NCBI RefSeq assembly: GCF_932274485.2
Contig: NC_065886.2
Location: 14,769,501-14,833,500, forward strand
DNA: 64,000 bases
Source: Patella vulgata
Taxonomy: Eukaryota > Mollusca > Gastropoda > Patellidae
Reading direction: 5' to 3'
Below, one piece after another: positions 27,501 to 42,400 of the stretch. A program made the position numbers and the translations under genes. Under the pieces are notes generated by a model. It was not told where the DNA came from. It was given only the letters and a program-made list of their open reading frames with translations, and searched no databases. Numbering within the stretch: the stretch's first letter is position 1; every line of letters begins with the position of its first letter.

Positions 27501-30500
27501 TGCTCCAATGTTTTTCCTCACAGAATATCTAAAGGGAGATAATGTATGATTTTTTTTCTTAAAGAATGCAGACCACAACTGATTTCCGAATATCTTTTCT
27601 TATAGTAAATGGAAGGGATCAACAGGACGATCTCTGGTAAAGAGTAATGTAGAAGTTGGCAGACGACATAATACAATCACCATTAAATGTTTAGAAGTAG
27701 GTGCGAAAGCCAACATTGCACTGGGTATTGGTAGAGGCAATTATACTGAGGGCGATCAGCCTGGTTGGCGGGCTAATTCTATAGGTTACCATGGCGATGA
27801 TGGATTGTAAGCATATCTTTTATTTGGTAACCCTGAAAAATTTCTAATGAATTGAGAAATATACCATAGGCTCAATTATCAAGTATGCAACCCCAATAAA
27901 TGATGCTGACAATAATAAATGATACTTGATAATCATACATTCCTAAAAATAAAAAATTAAAACCTGCCTCTCGGATCAGATTTTTGGTAAGGATTGTGTG
28001 ACCTTATATATTGTACAGTAATAAAATAACTTTCTTCAATTCTTTTGCAGTTTGTACCATAATAGTGGGTCAGGACTTGCCTTTGGAGGGACGTGGAAAA
28101 ACAATGATGAAATTCGGATAAACATCTCTGGTTTTAAGTCAGACTTTCTTCAAAATGGTGACACAGTAGATATTGAATGGTTTAAAAATGGTCAACTAGT
28201 AAATATTGATTACAGTTTTATTTTGTGTTAATGAAAGCAAAACTGCAGCCATTGCAGAATTTTTATTTTCTGTATATTAATTAAAGATACATTATGGGAG
28301 ATTTGATAACGAGTTGGCAGTTCTCACTATAATAGTTAAAAACTAGATAATGTAAAGGCAATTTGCTGAAAATTTCAGTCAAATTGATTCACTATGAACC
28401 GAGAACTAAGTGGTTGAAATTTCCGGCCAACCTTGGTCATCATTACTAATGTCATTGCGATAAACAGCATAGTCTCGATTATCCATTTAATCATTAAATC
28501 GTGAAGGAAAGTTATGCAGTACATCGGCTCACAATCCACTAACGATCGCAGGCTAGCGATGCCATCTAGAGTTGATTATGGTCTGGACAGGTTAATTAAT
28601 GTCTAATTAATAATTTAGATAACATTTCAGGCCAAAAGAAAGACCAGCAATAGACAGATTTAGCTCTTGCATAATGTATGTTTAATATAAACTTGAATTA
28701 AATGTAATAGTAATATAATTGTTTATTATAGGCTGGGAAAAAAACAAGTTTTACGTACAATTCTGATGAAAGGTGTGTGTTCTTGATAGGATTACATTCA
28801 AAAGGTCAGAAAGTACAAATAATGAATTACCATCATACCAAGGCAAGTATCACTATTTTAATCTTTTCTTCATATAGACTACACAATATGATAGCAATAT
28901 AATACATGTATATCAGGTGCTCAATTGTAGTCTGAATCCTACTCCATAAACAGGTATCAGACTAGTAATTACGATATGATAGCAATATGAAAACAAAATT
29001 GATGACATTTGGAAAAGAAAAACACTGTGGCAACACCGATCTCTGGATTCCAAATATAAAGAAATATCTCTATTGGTGTGCTGGGACCAGAAACGAAGAC
29101 GATTCAATGCAGTTGTTACGTCAGTCACATCCAGAAGTACAGCCACGAAATCATTTCGTTTCATAAAAGCTGACAATTAATTATCTCTTGACACCCATCT
29201 TGTTGTCTTTATAGAAAGCGAATTATTGTATCGATTTACTGTTGGCTAACTCTAATTAATTCGGATCAAAAGGAAACAGAGAATATGGCTACAGCGACTG
29301 TCTTTGTTATTGTATTATAATACAAATTCTAAACTGGATCTTAAATTAGAATAAATTACAAAAATTATTCTGTAGTCAATTGTTTTAATTAGGGATTAAG
29401 AAATCAGTCAGGCGTTAATGACTACACACCCTGGCTGTACAAGGAATAGACATTCCGAATGTGCATTCAGTCACTGAGACGTCACTGGCGTTCGAGGGGA
29501 TTATGAGATTTTTTGATAATTTTCAAAATCGTTTTTACGGGAGGTTTATATTTTCGACTGAAGATGACTGATTTGATTTTAATCAGATTGGTGTGAACTT
29601 GCCGTAAAGGTCATGTAGTAACCACTGGCTACAAGTACATACAATTCCGTCTGGTGATCTTATGTGCACTGCAAAGTTCTGGACATATAAACATTTTTCC
29701 TTTGAGATTTAGGTGCCCGATGACACTTTTAAGTGCGATCTAGCACCATAAAAGCAATTGCAGTTCTTGCTGTACTCTATTTATGAGTATTTCCACATTA
29801 TTGTCTTTTATTTTATTCAATCTATTTTAATTTGTTTTATCATTTTTGTTTCAGCCAAAACTTGAACAAAATTTAGATAAGTTAACGATGGGAAGATGTT
29901 TGAATTATTCGCTTGCTGACGATGGAACTTTAAGATACAGGTAAAGTGTTTTATGTTCAACATGTATCTTAAATCTTAAACCATGTGTGGTTGAGTTGAC
30001 CAACAACCTTATCAAACCTGATTCCTGGTAGTTCAAAATATCTGAACTATCCTGGGATTTCCATTTTTTTTCGTCCATTTTCTGGAGGATTGGTCAAAAC
30101 TGTAAACAAACAGGAATTTATATACCAGGACTTTCCCTACAAAATATGGATCAAATGTTGACTTACCTTGTTTACCTGTGCTTTAAATCAGCAGGATATT
30201 TTAATCAAAGAACACAGGTGTACAAGCCATTTATCAACAGTTGTTTTCAGGCGATTATCAAGTTTTTCGGGCACTGGCTATATGATGAAGAATAAAATTT
30301 TAGTGGATTGTGAAAATGATTCACAAAATAAAGTGCTGAAAGTCCGGATTTTTTACTGACCATTGTGTTGGGCGATGCAATTCTCAGTTGGAGTTCAGAG
30401 TTTCAGAAAATCACTCAATTCTGATGTTGATGCAGGGTTTCTAGTTCTCAAACTGCAGCTCTAGAAGATTTGCTCTGCTAGGCGCTACTTCTTGTTATAG

Positions 30501-33500
30501 TGCAGTTATATATGTATATATGTAGGTTCATTTTTCAGGAGCTCCCGCCATATTTTTCTGTCAAAAATTATATAGCACCACCCCCCTTCCAGTAAAATAG
30601 ATCTGTACGTTCATGCCAATGAACATGGCAAATTTAGCATTTTATTTATATTGCTATTTGTATTTACACATAGAAACTAAAGTGAACGATATTTATTGTG
30701 TTTTGAAGTTTAAGTTTTAATTCATAATGATCAACTGGTAAATTCTCCTTTTGGTCCATTTCACTGTCAGTCAGTTAAAACTGGTCAATATGACTGAAAT
30801 GGAAGCCATGCTATAATCCTTAATAATGCAGTAACAAATTCAAGAATTAAATGGAGATTAGATAAAGAGCTGGCAGTTCTCACTATAACAGTTAAAAACT
30901 AGATAACGTAAAAGCAATTTGCTGAAAATTTCAGTCAAATTGATTCGCTCTGAACCAAGAATTTGGTGATTGAATTTTCAGCCTAGCCTCGATCGTCATT
31001 ACTAAAGTCGGTATGATAAAATCATAATCTCGATTAACCATTTCATGATTAAATCATGAATGAAAGTTAAGCAGCAAATCTGATCCTAAGATGGTAAATA
31101 TCGCAGGCTAGCGATGACATCAAGAGTTAATTATGGTCTGGATAAGTTAATTAATGTCTAATTATTAATTTAGTTAACATTTCAGGTCTAAAGAAAGACC
31201 TGCAATAGGCAGATTTAGCTCTTGCATAATGTATGTTTAACTATGAATTTGATATGATATGAATTTTTTAGGAGTTAAAAATATCCTGAATCATTAGAAA
31301 TTTAGCATAAAATCCTGCATATAACATGTTGCCATATATAAAGCATGCGTACCCAACTTCTCTGATCCCAGAATTCGGGAAAAATTGATATTCCCCTATA
31401 TAACATGGAGGTAAAATTTACCTGTAATCCAGCATAACACATGGATCACACACTGTCCAGACCTATACGAACGACAATATTCCTTATGTATTTATCCTGT
31501 ATATGTTGGTTGTATAATATGTGTTTTCCATATGTGATATTTTGTGTATATTTGATATACTGGCCGATGAATTTACAATTATTAAAAATAGGCCAACTCA
31601 AAATAAGAAGGAAAAATAATATTAATAGAATCTACCAAACAATAAAACATTAGCTTTATCGATTCCAGTAACAACACAAAAGGCATAAGCTATACCATTA
31701 ATCTGTTAAACTTTGTGCAGTTTAACACATAAATGCAGCGTAGAAAGTTCTTTTTTATAATCTTTCAATAGACGACAAAATATATCCTTAATAATAATGC
31801 CATTCAGTTTCCAATAATTGTCAAAGACTCAAAAGATAATTTACATTGCCTTATCCATAAACACACTTACAAATCTTTGAAAGAAACGCCCGACAAACAG
31901 GTCTTATAAATTACCGGTAAGCCTATTCTGTTAGTTACGTGATTGTGTTAATGCGTGAATTTTTACGATAATATATTTTTCTTCTACTATTTCCACAGCA
32001 ACCAAAAATATCCTGAATCATTAGAAAAAAACTAAGAACAAAATTGTTGAACTATTAGTACGGCAACCAAAAATACTAATGTTTTTTTTTTTTACTATTT
32101 CTGTTTAAGGAAGGGTGAAACGGGATATTCTTCATTTATATCTAAGACTCCCATTAGTAAACATCTGCCATATTTTGAGGCAACTGTTATTAGACTAGAA
32201 CAACATAAACACCTGTCTATAGGACTAGGTCCAGCTATCCAGCCCTATAATCGTATGGTTGGATGGGATACCTATTCAATAGGTCTCCATGCTGATAATG
32301 GCAAGTTAGTATCATTTCATGTGATTTTTAATCATTTGTAGAATATCTGTCACTATCTCTCAGGTTCACTTACACGAAAGTCATGGGCTTGATCCTGATG
32401 TTGGTATTTACTCTCTTTGGTCGGATTTCCCATGTTTGGGGCTTTAGGTACATCAACCCATTGCAAGGTGAACTATAAGTGTGTCCAAATATTTGTCCAA
32501 ATACCAACAGTTTCATACTGAATTTTACTGTTACCCTTTCCTCGCTGACCCCTTTTAATTCATGGAGCTCGCAATTAAGGGTCAATAGATTCCAGGATGA
32601 GAAACACAGATGGGTTCTACATAGACTGCAGGATGGGAAGCACTGTTGGGTCTGTTGACTCCAGAATGTGAAGCACTGATGGGTCTTTATACTCCAGGAT
32701 GGGAAGCACTGTTGGGTCCGTAGATTCCAGGATGTGAAGTGCTTATCTTTAGTAGACTCCAGGATGTTAAGCACTGATGGGTCTTTATACTCCAGGATGG
32801 GAAGCACTGTTGGGTCCGTAGATTCCAGGATGGGAAGCACTGTTGTGTCTGAGACTCAAGGATAGGACACACTGATGGGTCCTTATACTCCAGGGAGTTT
32901 GTATGACCGACTGGTTAGCATGTGTGCGCTGTATGATAATGTCTGTCATTGAGTCAACTGGCATGGTTTTGATTCCCTGGTTGTACGTGACAAGGACTAG
33001 AGTCATTTGTCCTACCTCGTAGGTTTTTCCCGGATGCTCCTGTTTCCTCCCACTATTAAAGACCCCTACGTGCAAGCGAATTATTGAAATATAATTAAAC
33101 CATGTTAGTCCTGAAATGACCTAGTTTGTGTCAAGAGGACATTAAAACCCATTTCTCTCTCTCCCTTATACTCCAGGAAGGGAAGCTCTGATTCCTCCGT
33201 AAACTCCGGGATAGGAAGCGCTGGTGGGTCAGTAGTCTCCAGGATTGAAAGCATGGATTTAAGTAATTCTTATGCACCTTTTGATTTTGTTTGAAACTAT
33301 ATTTATTGTACATATATTAAAGAATATACAAAGAAGCTGGAAGTGGATTGTCAAGTCCTATAATAAACTATGGTGTAAATAGTGTTGTTGGGTGTGGTAT
33401 AGATGTAACTAAGGCAAGATTCGATGAAGATGGATTCCTCGTTCCACAACAAGAATTATATATATATTTTACTGTCAATGGTGTAAAGGTAACTTCAGCT

Positions 33501-35570
33501 GCCTAGATATATTTTACTTGATAAACACGCATCTGATGAACCCAATTCAAGACTTTATAGGTCCAGGGACTGGAGCCCAATCACTAATCATCTTAGATAT
33601 ACACATCTGATGAACCCAATTCAAGACTTTATAGGTCCAGGGACTGGAGCCCAATCACTAATCATCTTAGATATACACATCTGATCAACCCAATTCAAGA
33701 CTTTATAGGTCCAGGATCTGGTCTCCAACTGTTTCTCATCTTGTTGTTATTCTTGTTTGCTAGGGTGACCTTCTTTGTAAAAAAAAACCTAAGGCTCCAC
33801 CATTTCATGAAACTTCAATTTCGTTATGATGTCACAGTTCCAAGAAGGATTCGATGACGTTATATAGTCAGTTCCTGGTCCATAGAACACTGGTGCTAGT
33901 TAAAGGAGCTAAACCTCTATCTCAGTATTATCCATAATATTCGAAATTAAAAACACAAACTAGAACTGCGGCAGAAGCAGTTCTGACGTGTTTCGGTACG
34001 TAAGGTCACGTCAGGTCACGCCTTGTCACGTCAACAATAAAGTTACACCATGAACTATTGAGTATAGACGTAACATCCAATACCTAATAAAGTGGGAAAA
34101 CCTGTCATGTTGAACTTTTATTAAAATCAGACGTTATACTTCAAGACCAAACTTTTTGATATTAGTTGTCAGTAGATGTCAGGGTCATCATATATGCAAA
34201 GGTCAAGGGTCATTGAATGGCTAGTTCACCAGATTGTAGGTCAAAAGTCAAAACCAAAAGTAAACAAAATGGAAATTCAAAAATTGGCTCCAATTGTTGC
34301 CATTTGTATTAGGTTCAAAACAAAAATTTTTTTTCGAAAATATGGCGGCTGAATATTGATTTGAAAGTTTTTTTGTAAAATTCAATATGGCGGTCAAACA
34401 GTTGAAAATGTTATGGAACAATGGTCGCTGAAAATGAAAGACAATCTGGAGCTAACCCTACCATTTTTAGTCTTTTTTTTAAAAATTGAGAGAACTATTC
34501 ATGTTTGGGAAAAATCGGTAGGCCTCTGTAATTATTGGAGGTTTCCGGAAACCATCACAAGAATTTTAATATGCCATTTTGAAGGCATCAGTGTGTTCTT
34601 TAGTCCTTGATACCTCAAATACTAACGGATATACTCCATCTTGAATGTCGAAACACGTAAAAAGGGATGTAAATCATGATTAAATTAATATATGCTTTTA
34701 GATTCATTTTCGTCTTTTGCAAAAAATAGAGCTATGTGCCCTTTAACTAAAACTAAAACTTTGCAAATCTGTTAAATATTTTAAGGAAAACTATGTAGTT
34801 AAAATCAAAGACAATATTTTATAATTTCAATTATATATTAGTTGTAATTTCTATATTCGGCAGCGTGCAGAAAATATAAAATTTCCCTACGTGACTGATG
34901 CACTGTACCCTTCATTCAGTAATCATTATGATGGAGATGTCATACGTCTACATAATTTCACCACTTCATCACCAACAACATATGCAAAACCAGAGGTAAG
35001 TTATTATATTATGATGGAGATGTCACACATCTACATAATTTCACCACTTCATCACCAACAACATATGCTGAACTATGAAGGGGATTTATAGGACCCTTGT
35101 TTCAGAACTTGCCTGTCTTGAGGGAAATGAAATGAAATGATATGGGATTTAACATCCTACTGTTCTGCTCCAACTGAGCTAATGAAGATGGTTTGAGAGA
35201 AATGTTGCCAAGACAGCAGTGCTAAGACCTACTCTTATATCGAATTCCATACGCCAAGAGATCTTTTACGTGCACACCAATGTATACACAGGTCCTCTGG
35301 TTTTTGTCCCATCTAAATGACTAGATAGCTGTCCTTGTCAGGCCATCTGTCCTGCACCACTGACAATGGGAAACCACACCAGAAAATCCCAATGAACTTT
35401 CTCGGCCAATGCATGGATCAAATGCGCGACCTCCAGTCTAGCAAGCCAGCGTCTTACCCACTTAGCCACCATGGCTCCCGTCTGTCTTGAGAACTTGCCT
35501 GTCAATCATTTTACATACAGTAAAATTGTAAGTTCATAGAATTTAAACTTAATACACACTAACTACTTAA

Positions 35571-35607
<37 letters not shown>

Positions 35608-36404
35608 GATAATGCTCTGAAAAAATTATCTTGCTTACAGATGTAAACAAATTATATTTAAAAATGACCCATTGACAGAGTTTTAAAGTGAATGCTCTGG
35701 ATGGGGAAATGAAATGAAATAGGGTTTAACGTCCTACTGTTCTGCTCCAACTGGGCTAATGAAGACCGGCTTTTGCCATACAGTGTGCTTTGAGGGAAAT
35801 GTTGCCCAGACAGCAGTGCTAAGACCTACTCTTATACTGAATTCCAACTGCCATGGGATATTTTCCATGCATGCCAATGTGTACACAGGACATCGTTTTT
35901 TTGTCCCAACAGAATGACTATACGTTGACCCTTACCAGATCCTCCGTCCTGCACCAGGGGGAGCCCTGGCAGAAAATCCTGATGGACTTTCTCGGCAAAT
36001 CCTGGTATTGAACACAGGACCTCCTGGTTAGCGAGCCAAAGTCTTACTCAATGAGTCACAGAATACTGGTTGGATCAAGGCACTTTATTGTGTATTAAAG
36101 TCTATACCCAGCTGTAATTATACACCGGATGGAGAGGGGGGGTTGGATGGCTGAATGGTTAGCGTGTGCGCGCTGTATCATAAAGTCTGTCATTGAGTCA
36201 ACTGGCGTGGTTTCGATTCCCCGGTTGTACGTGACAAGGAGTAGGGTCGCCTGTCCAACTTCGTGGGTTTTCTCCGGGTCCTCCGGTTTCCTCCCACTGC
36301 TAAAGACCCCTACGCGCAAGCGAATTATTGAAATAAAATTAAACCATACGTTAGTCTCAAAATGACCTAGTTTGTGTCAGTGGACGTTAAACCCCATTTC
36401 TCTC

Positions 36405-36437
<33 letters not shown>

Positions 36438-39400
36438 GTCTCTCTCTCTCTCTCTCTCTCCGGATGGATAGTGCAAGGTAAATTGAGAGTAGCACAAAAA
36501 TCATGTATCATACAGATATAGATAGAGAAATAACTTGCCATATTGAAGGGAAACATGGACAATTAATGTCTTCACTTTACTGTCTTTATGATGTCAATAT
36601 TACATGTATCAACCTTTCAAATATCACAAAATACATGTGTCATCCTTTCAAATATCACAATATTACATGTGTCAACCTTTCAACTATCACATGTTTTTTG
36701 ACATGTTTAATCTTAAATCTTTTTCCACATATACAGAGAAACAATTTTGATTAATTCTAGTATTTGTATTTTATATTTTTCAGCAGTTTTAATAAAATTA
36801 TATGTCTCTGTATCCATGAAGAGACTTTGAAATTGAACAATACTTTAAATAATGTATTTTGTCGTTATGCTCTTCTGTTAAAAATTAAATTCTTCTGTTC
36901 TAGGAGAATATCATTTCTGACACAAGTATTGAAGATGGGTGTCATTTTATAGCTGTTGGTCTAGGAAAGGGAGATAATAAGAAATTAAGTCAGATTAATC
37001 AGGCACTATCTGCCAGTAAACTGATAGATTCATCATCATTAGACTCCAGCCTTGCTAAACTTCAAAAGTAAGTGCCATTGATCTGTATGTCTACCTTGCA
37101 AAATGGAGATATATTGCTGTTCCTCCTGTCCACCAGTCTTTCCATTCACATTAACCATCTAGGGGCCCATAAAACATTAGATCTTATTATACATGCATAT
37201 AGGAGTATATTGATGTCACCCCTGGCTGGAAATATCTCAGCCAACACCAGGATCAAACCTGCCACGTACTGTTTGGTGAAAGTAAGCCAGTGCTCCCACA
37301 CTGATCAGCAGTGAATATTCGCTAGGCCGCTACAATCACTGATAAGGATGACATCAATGCGACTTAATGAGTCTCAAATATTAACTTTTTTCCACCGACA
37401 AATTGAATTCTAAAACATTTTTTTTATGTATTAGAAAAATAAATAAAGACGTTTGACGTATTTGTAGGTAAAAATTATTTCCTATTTAGTGTAAATGGGT
37501 ATTAAAATGACTAAAAGGCAGCATTCTTCCCCAAAACAGTAACGTCTTATGTAAACAAGCCAATGATTGACGCTGCGTACTGTGACGGCATGTGTTAAAG
37601 ACAGTCATCTTTTACAGAGATATTAGAAGACTAGTAATTCTCTGGGAAACAGATTGTTGGGCTCCTGGTATGTTATTATGACTTGATGTAGTCACCTTGA
37701 TACTCTTAGGTCTTCCGGTTTCCTACTACCATGATAAAGACTCCTATGCGCAAGTGGCCTAGTTTGTGTTGAGTGGACGTTAAACCCCATTTCTCTCCCT
37801 ATCTCTCTTGATACTCTTACCGCATGTGTAACAAATTTTACATCAGTTTTTTTACTATGTGTATTTGATATAGAATATTGCCTTGTTTTCAATTTCAGAA
37901 ATGTAAATAATTTAGATAAGACAGAACAACAGAACTACAGTCAATTATTGTGGCAAAAATCAGGTCTCGCGAAATTTTCCAAAAGTGCCTCCAGGCTGAA
38001 AGTTTTCTCTGTTGACTTGGCTAGTGATCAGGTAGGTTTTAACTTCTGATATCCACTAGTACATGAATAAACTGTGTATAGTATTGTGGTTATATGAATT
38101 CAATCCTAGAATAGACTGAAAATCAATAATGTTCAATTTCTCCAAACCCAATCCTTCACACCAAATTTGAAAATCAATAGGGTTCATCCTCTCACAGTCC
38201 CAATGTTTTACTCTAAATTTGAGGAAATCCTTTAATCGCAATCAATCATTAATTCACTGTATTTTCCGGTGTATAAGACGCAGGGTGGGTTTGTTTGGGG
38301 GTTTTCTAGGTATAAATGAAGATCATGTGTTTAAGATGTGCATTCTTCAAGCAGCAGCAAACACATCACACTCCCTGCTATACTATATCTACAGATCTCA
38401 TATCAGAAATTGTATACAAATTGTTTAAAAGTATGTAATATGAAGGTTGTGGACCCTCTAGAGATCACAATTTTTATCCGATTTTGATGAAACTTGAAAT
38501 ACATGATTATAACTCATTGGATCATAACTTTCTGAATTATGGCCCTTGATTCTACGTAAAATCATGTTTTTAGCTTGTGGTCCCTCTAGAGGTCACAATT
38601 TGTATCCGATTTAAAAAAAAACCATGTGAATATATCACCGATACACACTAAGATCTTAGTTCCTTTTGATAATTGCGTATATCCAAACGTAACTACCTGG
38701 ATTATGGCCCCTGATTGTTCTAAAAATTGCATTTTTAACTTGCAAATTCTCTAGAGGTCACAATTTTTATTCCTATTGTAAAAATCGTTTAACCCATTTT
38801 TGACAATAGCGAAACAACTCTCACCAAGTGACTCACGGTAGCGAATCAACTCGCGGACCCATCATACTTTGCAACGGCATTAGCGAACAAAAGCGCCATA
38901 TCAATCAACATATTTCTATTGTTTTTATTTCATAAATTAATGGTGATTGAGTAATAAAAATAAAGCACCCAATGACAAGGAATGTTATATTCGCCAATTA
39001 TCGAATAAAAAACATATGTTTCAACAAAGGATATTTACGTAATAGGTCAGAGGTGAAAATTAACACCATGTCAAAGACTTTGGCATTATTCCAATATTTT
39101 CACGTTGTCACTTACGGCTAATAATTTTATGATATGAAGAGTAAAATGGAATCAGATTTTTTTATGATTTACTGCCAGGCATATCGTAGAATATGATAAT
39201 GTCGAAGAAATCAACTATTTGTTATTTTTTTTGACATTATGATGCGAAGAATACGGATACTCGAGCTGAGATCAAGCATGTCGCCGCCATCTTGGATACG
39301 GTACGCTTTCAAACAGACGATAACACAAAACTTACGGCTAATAATTAATAGGCGTTTTTGTGAACCGATTAGATTAGACCGATTAGCTATTATACGCATT

Positions 39401-42400
39401 TGTGAACCAAGTTGATTATGCTAATCGTTACATTTGTGAGACGATTTAACTCAACTGATTAGGCAAATCGACCTAATCGTCCCAGGAGATGTTTAGGCGA
39501 TTAGATTTGACGTTTTCAAAATGGCGGAATGTTCGACATCGCAAGTAATTTTTAATGCTTATTGTTGTTTTTCTCCATAAAAAATGTTTTTTTTTAAAAC
39601 GCATTTGATGTGTTTAAAGTAGCTAAGTCTCTAACTCAATATCATCCAAAATCTTCAACATTGAAAACACGATTTATTTGTCAAATTATATCAACATTCA
39701 TGTTGTAATCTTAACGGGAAAAGATGGGCTTTTGATATCCAATATTTAAGACAAAATAAACATTTTACCATTGGTACACGAATCGTGTACCATAATGCGC
39801 TTCAGCCCTAGTTGTATCAAGAGACTCGAGGGACGAGGCTAGACACATTGCACCAAATCAAACGGCATATGTAAACTGGAATAACCAGACGTGACGCTAG
39901 AAATTTGCACCTGCTTGAGACTGCTGGCTTATTTCGCCGAACATAACGGATTTGAAATTGGAGTAAAAACGGAAACCATTGAATGTAAATCAGTTTATAT
40001 ACATTCATATTACAGTATTATATGCATTGCGACCCACTTTTGTCAATTTCTAGGTCACAAATGTTAGCGATTTAGCTCCTTTAATGTTAACTTTATAGTC
40101 CACAAGAATGTAGATCACCTCTGGCTCTAAGCAATTTTAGGCCCTCTGGGTGCCAGCAGTGTCACTGTAATCTGTAGGTAACTTGGACTACACGTGAAAC
40201 ACACGCCCCCCTCGTTATGTTAGCAGAGACAATTTTTTTTCTGATCAGTGTCCCTGATGGCAGCCATCTTACCAAATCGTAATTATCAAATTTCACATTT
40301 GTGGACCATAGCTAATCAAATCAAAATCATACCAAATCGTACTAGCAAATCAAAACCTAATCTAATCGACTCACAAAAACGCCTCTAGACTTTGGAAAAC
40401 TAAATTGAATCAAAACTTTTTGGATTTAATACAAGCTACATAGAGGAATATTACATTGTCGAAGATTTCAACTATATATTTTTATTTTTGACACAATAAA
40501 GCAAAGAAGACGACCATTCCCGTCATATATCCAAAGAAAGGCAGCAATGTAAAAATGCCGATAGCGAGGAAGTGACCGTCACTTGGGGTGATATTTCTTT
40601 TTAAAAGTTATATTTATATTTACTTTGAACACTGCTGCCAACGTTAGGGACTATATTAGTGTTCTATTTTTAAAAAAAATTATTAGGGGATACTTGTTCG
40701 CGTTATTTTACCATTATGACAGAGAAAAGTCATGATTTTAGTGGAACTGACTTTTCAATGTTATTTATAGTAATATAATTTCTACTTTGTAAAATTGAAT
40801 TTTATATCATTGGAAAAAACACGACAATCTGTACATTTTTGTAACAGAGTATTTCTATGTATAGAAAATATTTTTTTAGTTATTTGCAATTTTGTAGAGG
40901 GTATTAGGATTAACAAGGTACGTTGAATTCGAATTTTGGAAAAATTGAAATGAAACTATCCAACAAAAATGGGCGCTCTTTGTACGCAAATTGTGTAAAA
41001 CTATGTAATACGAGGGTTGTGGACCCTCTAGAGGTCACAATTTTTATCCGATTTTGATGAAACTTAAAACATATCTTTATATCTCACAGATCTCGGTTCC
41101 TTTTAATATTTGTCCATTTCATACCATAACTTTGATTGTACAAAAAATCGCATTTGTTTTTAGCTTGTTCTCTATCCATCTCTTGCAGAATGTGGGCATA
41201 TCTTGCCTGGCAGCCACTGGTTAAGTTTTAAAATTGAAATTATTTTTAGTTGTGATATTGAAAATTTTTAGGTTTTAGAATTGAAGTTTAACATTTTTGC
41301 TTTTGAAATTGAAAATTTCTGCTTTTTTTTTTAGTTTAAAATTTTTACTATTTGATTTTACCATTTTTACTTTTTATGTTTAAATATTTTAAACTGAACA
41401 CAGTTTGAATATTATTTGATTATGCTGTTTATTTTACAGTGTGATAAAGAAATAGAGAAATTGAAGCAGATGATAGTCAGTCATGAGAATAGTTATTCCA
41501 GTGTACATCATGATGTCTATAAAGTATCAGATCAATTAAAGACAGCCAGTAATTCGGTACTTACTACGTTAAAAAAATCTCAACTAATCAAAACCTCTCT
41601 ACATATGGATATCATTACACATTTACAACACATGGTGAGTATTTCTGTTATTTATTTGTGTCGAGTTTATGTTAACCCCCCCACCCCCTTTCTCTCTCTT
41701 TTATATTATTTATTCCAAACCACCCAGCGCAGATTCTATCAGACTAAAAAGAGACCCATCACAAAAGGTAATGCTGTTGTGCTTACTGTCATCTGAAGAT
41801 CTGACCGGTTCTAGTAGAAGATCGCATCAGAGGTCATACGAGTGGCTTTTGACACTATGCCATCAGACATTTGATTAGCCAATCGGCGTTGATGTTTCTA
41901 GTGGGTTCCTCACAGTTCCGTGCACAGACGGTTTTATTGGCTAATCCCCCACATCTTCCCGAACACAGGTTATATAACAACACTTCCAGATCCTAGTGTA
42001 GTAAAGACAAGTAAAATAAAATTTTAAACTATAAAAAACGAAACGAAATAGAATCTGTGTTTTAATCAGATTGATAAAATCTTGTAAAAAGTTGAAATAA
42101 AAAATATTGTTTTATTAAAGGGGAGTGTGGTTTATATACCTGGATGGAAACAGAAAGCCATGTTATATCCAACTTGGTTTGAGACTTGTCTTAATGCATT
42201 AAAAAACCCTGGAGATAAAGTTGGTTCACGAGCTACTTGTGTTGAGCAGGAAACCTTGGCTTGGACACAAAAACAACTGTTGAAACTTATTCCCTCACAG
42301 GTAAATTATTATCATTAATAACAAAGCTATCATTGTGCTAAATCAGATGCTGATTTTACTAGTGAAAGATATTACATGTATTGAATGCTATTTTAACATT

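Noticed and set aside
32370-33313. Ser/Trp-rich minus-strand frames
   Set aside because: Translations of the 43-bp tandem array and an inserted SINE.
36129-36365. 78-residue + strand frame
   Set aside because: Family B SINE sequence; the repeated [11 protein letters not shown]-like peptide appears at several SINE copies.
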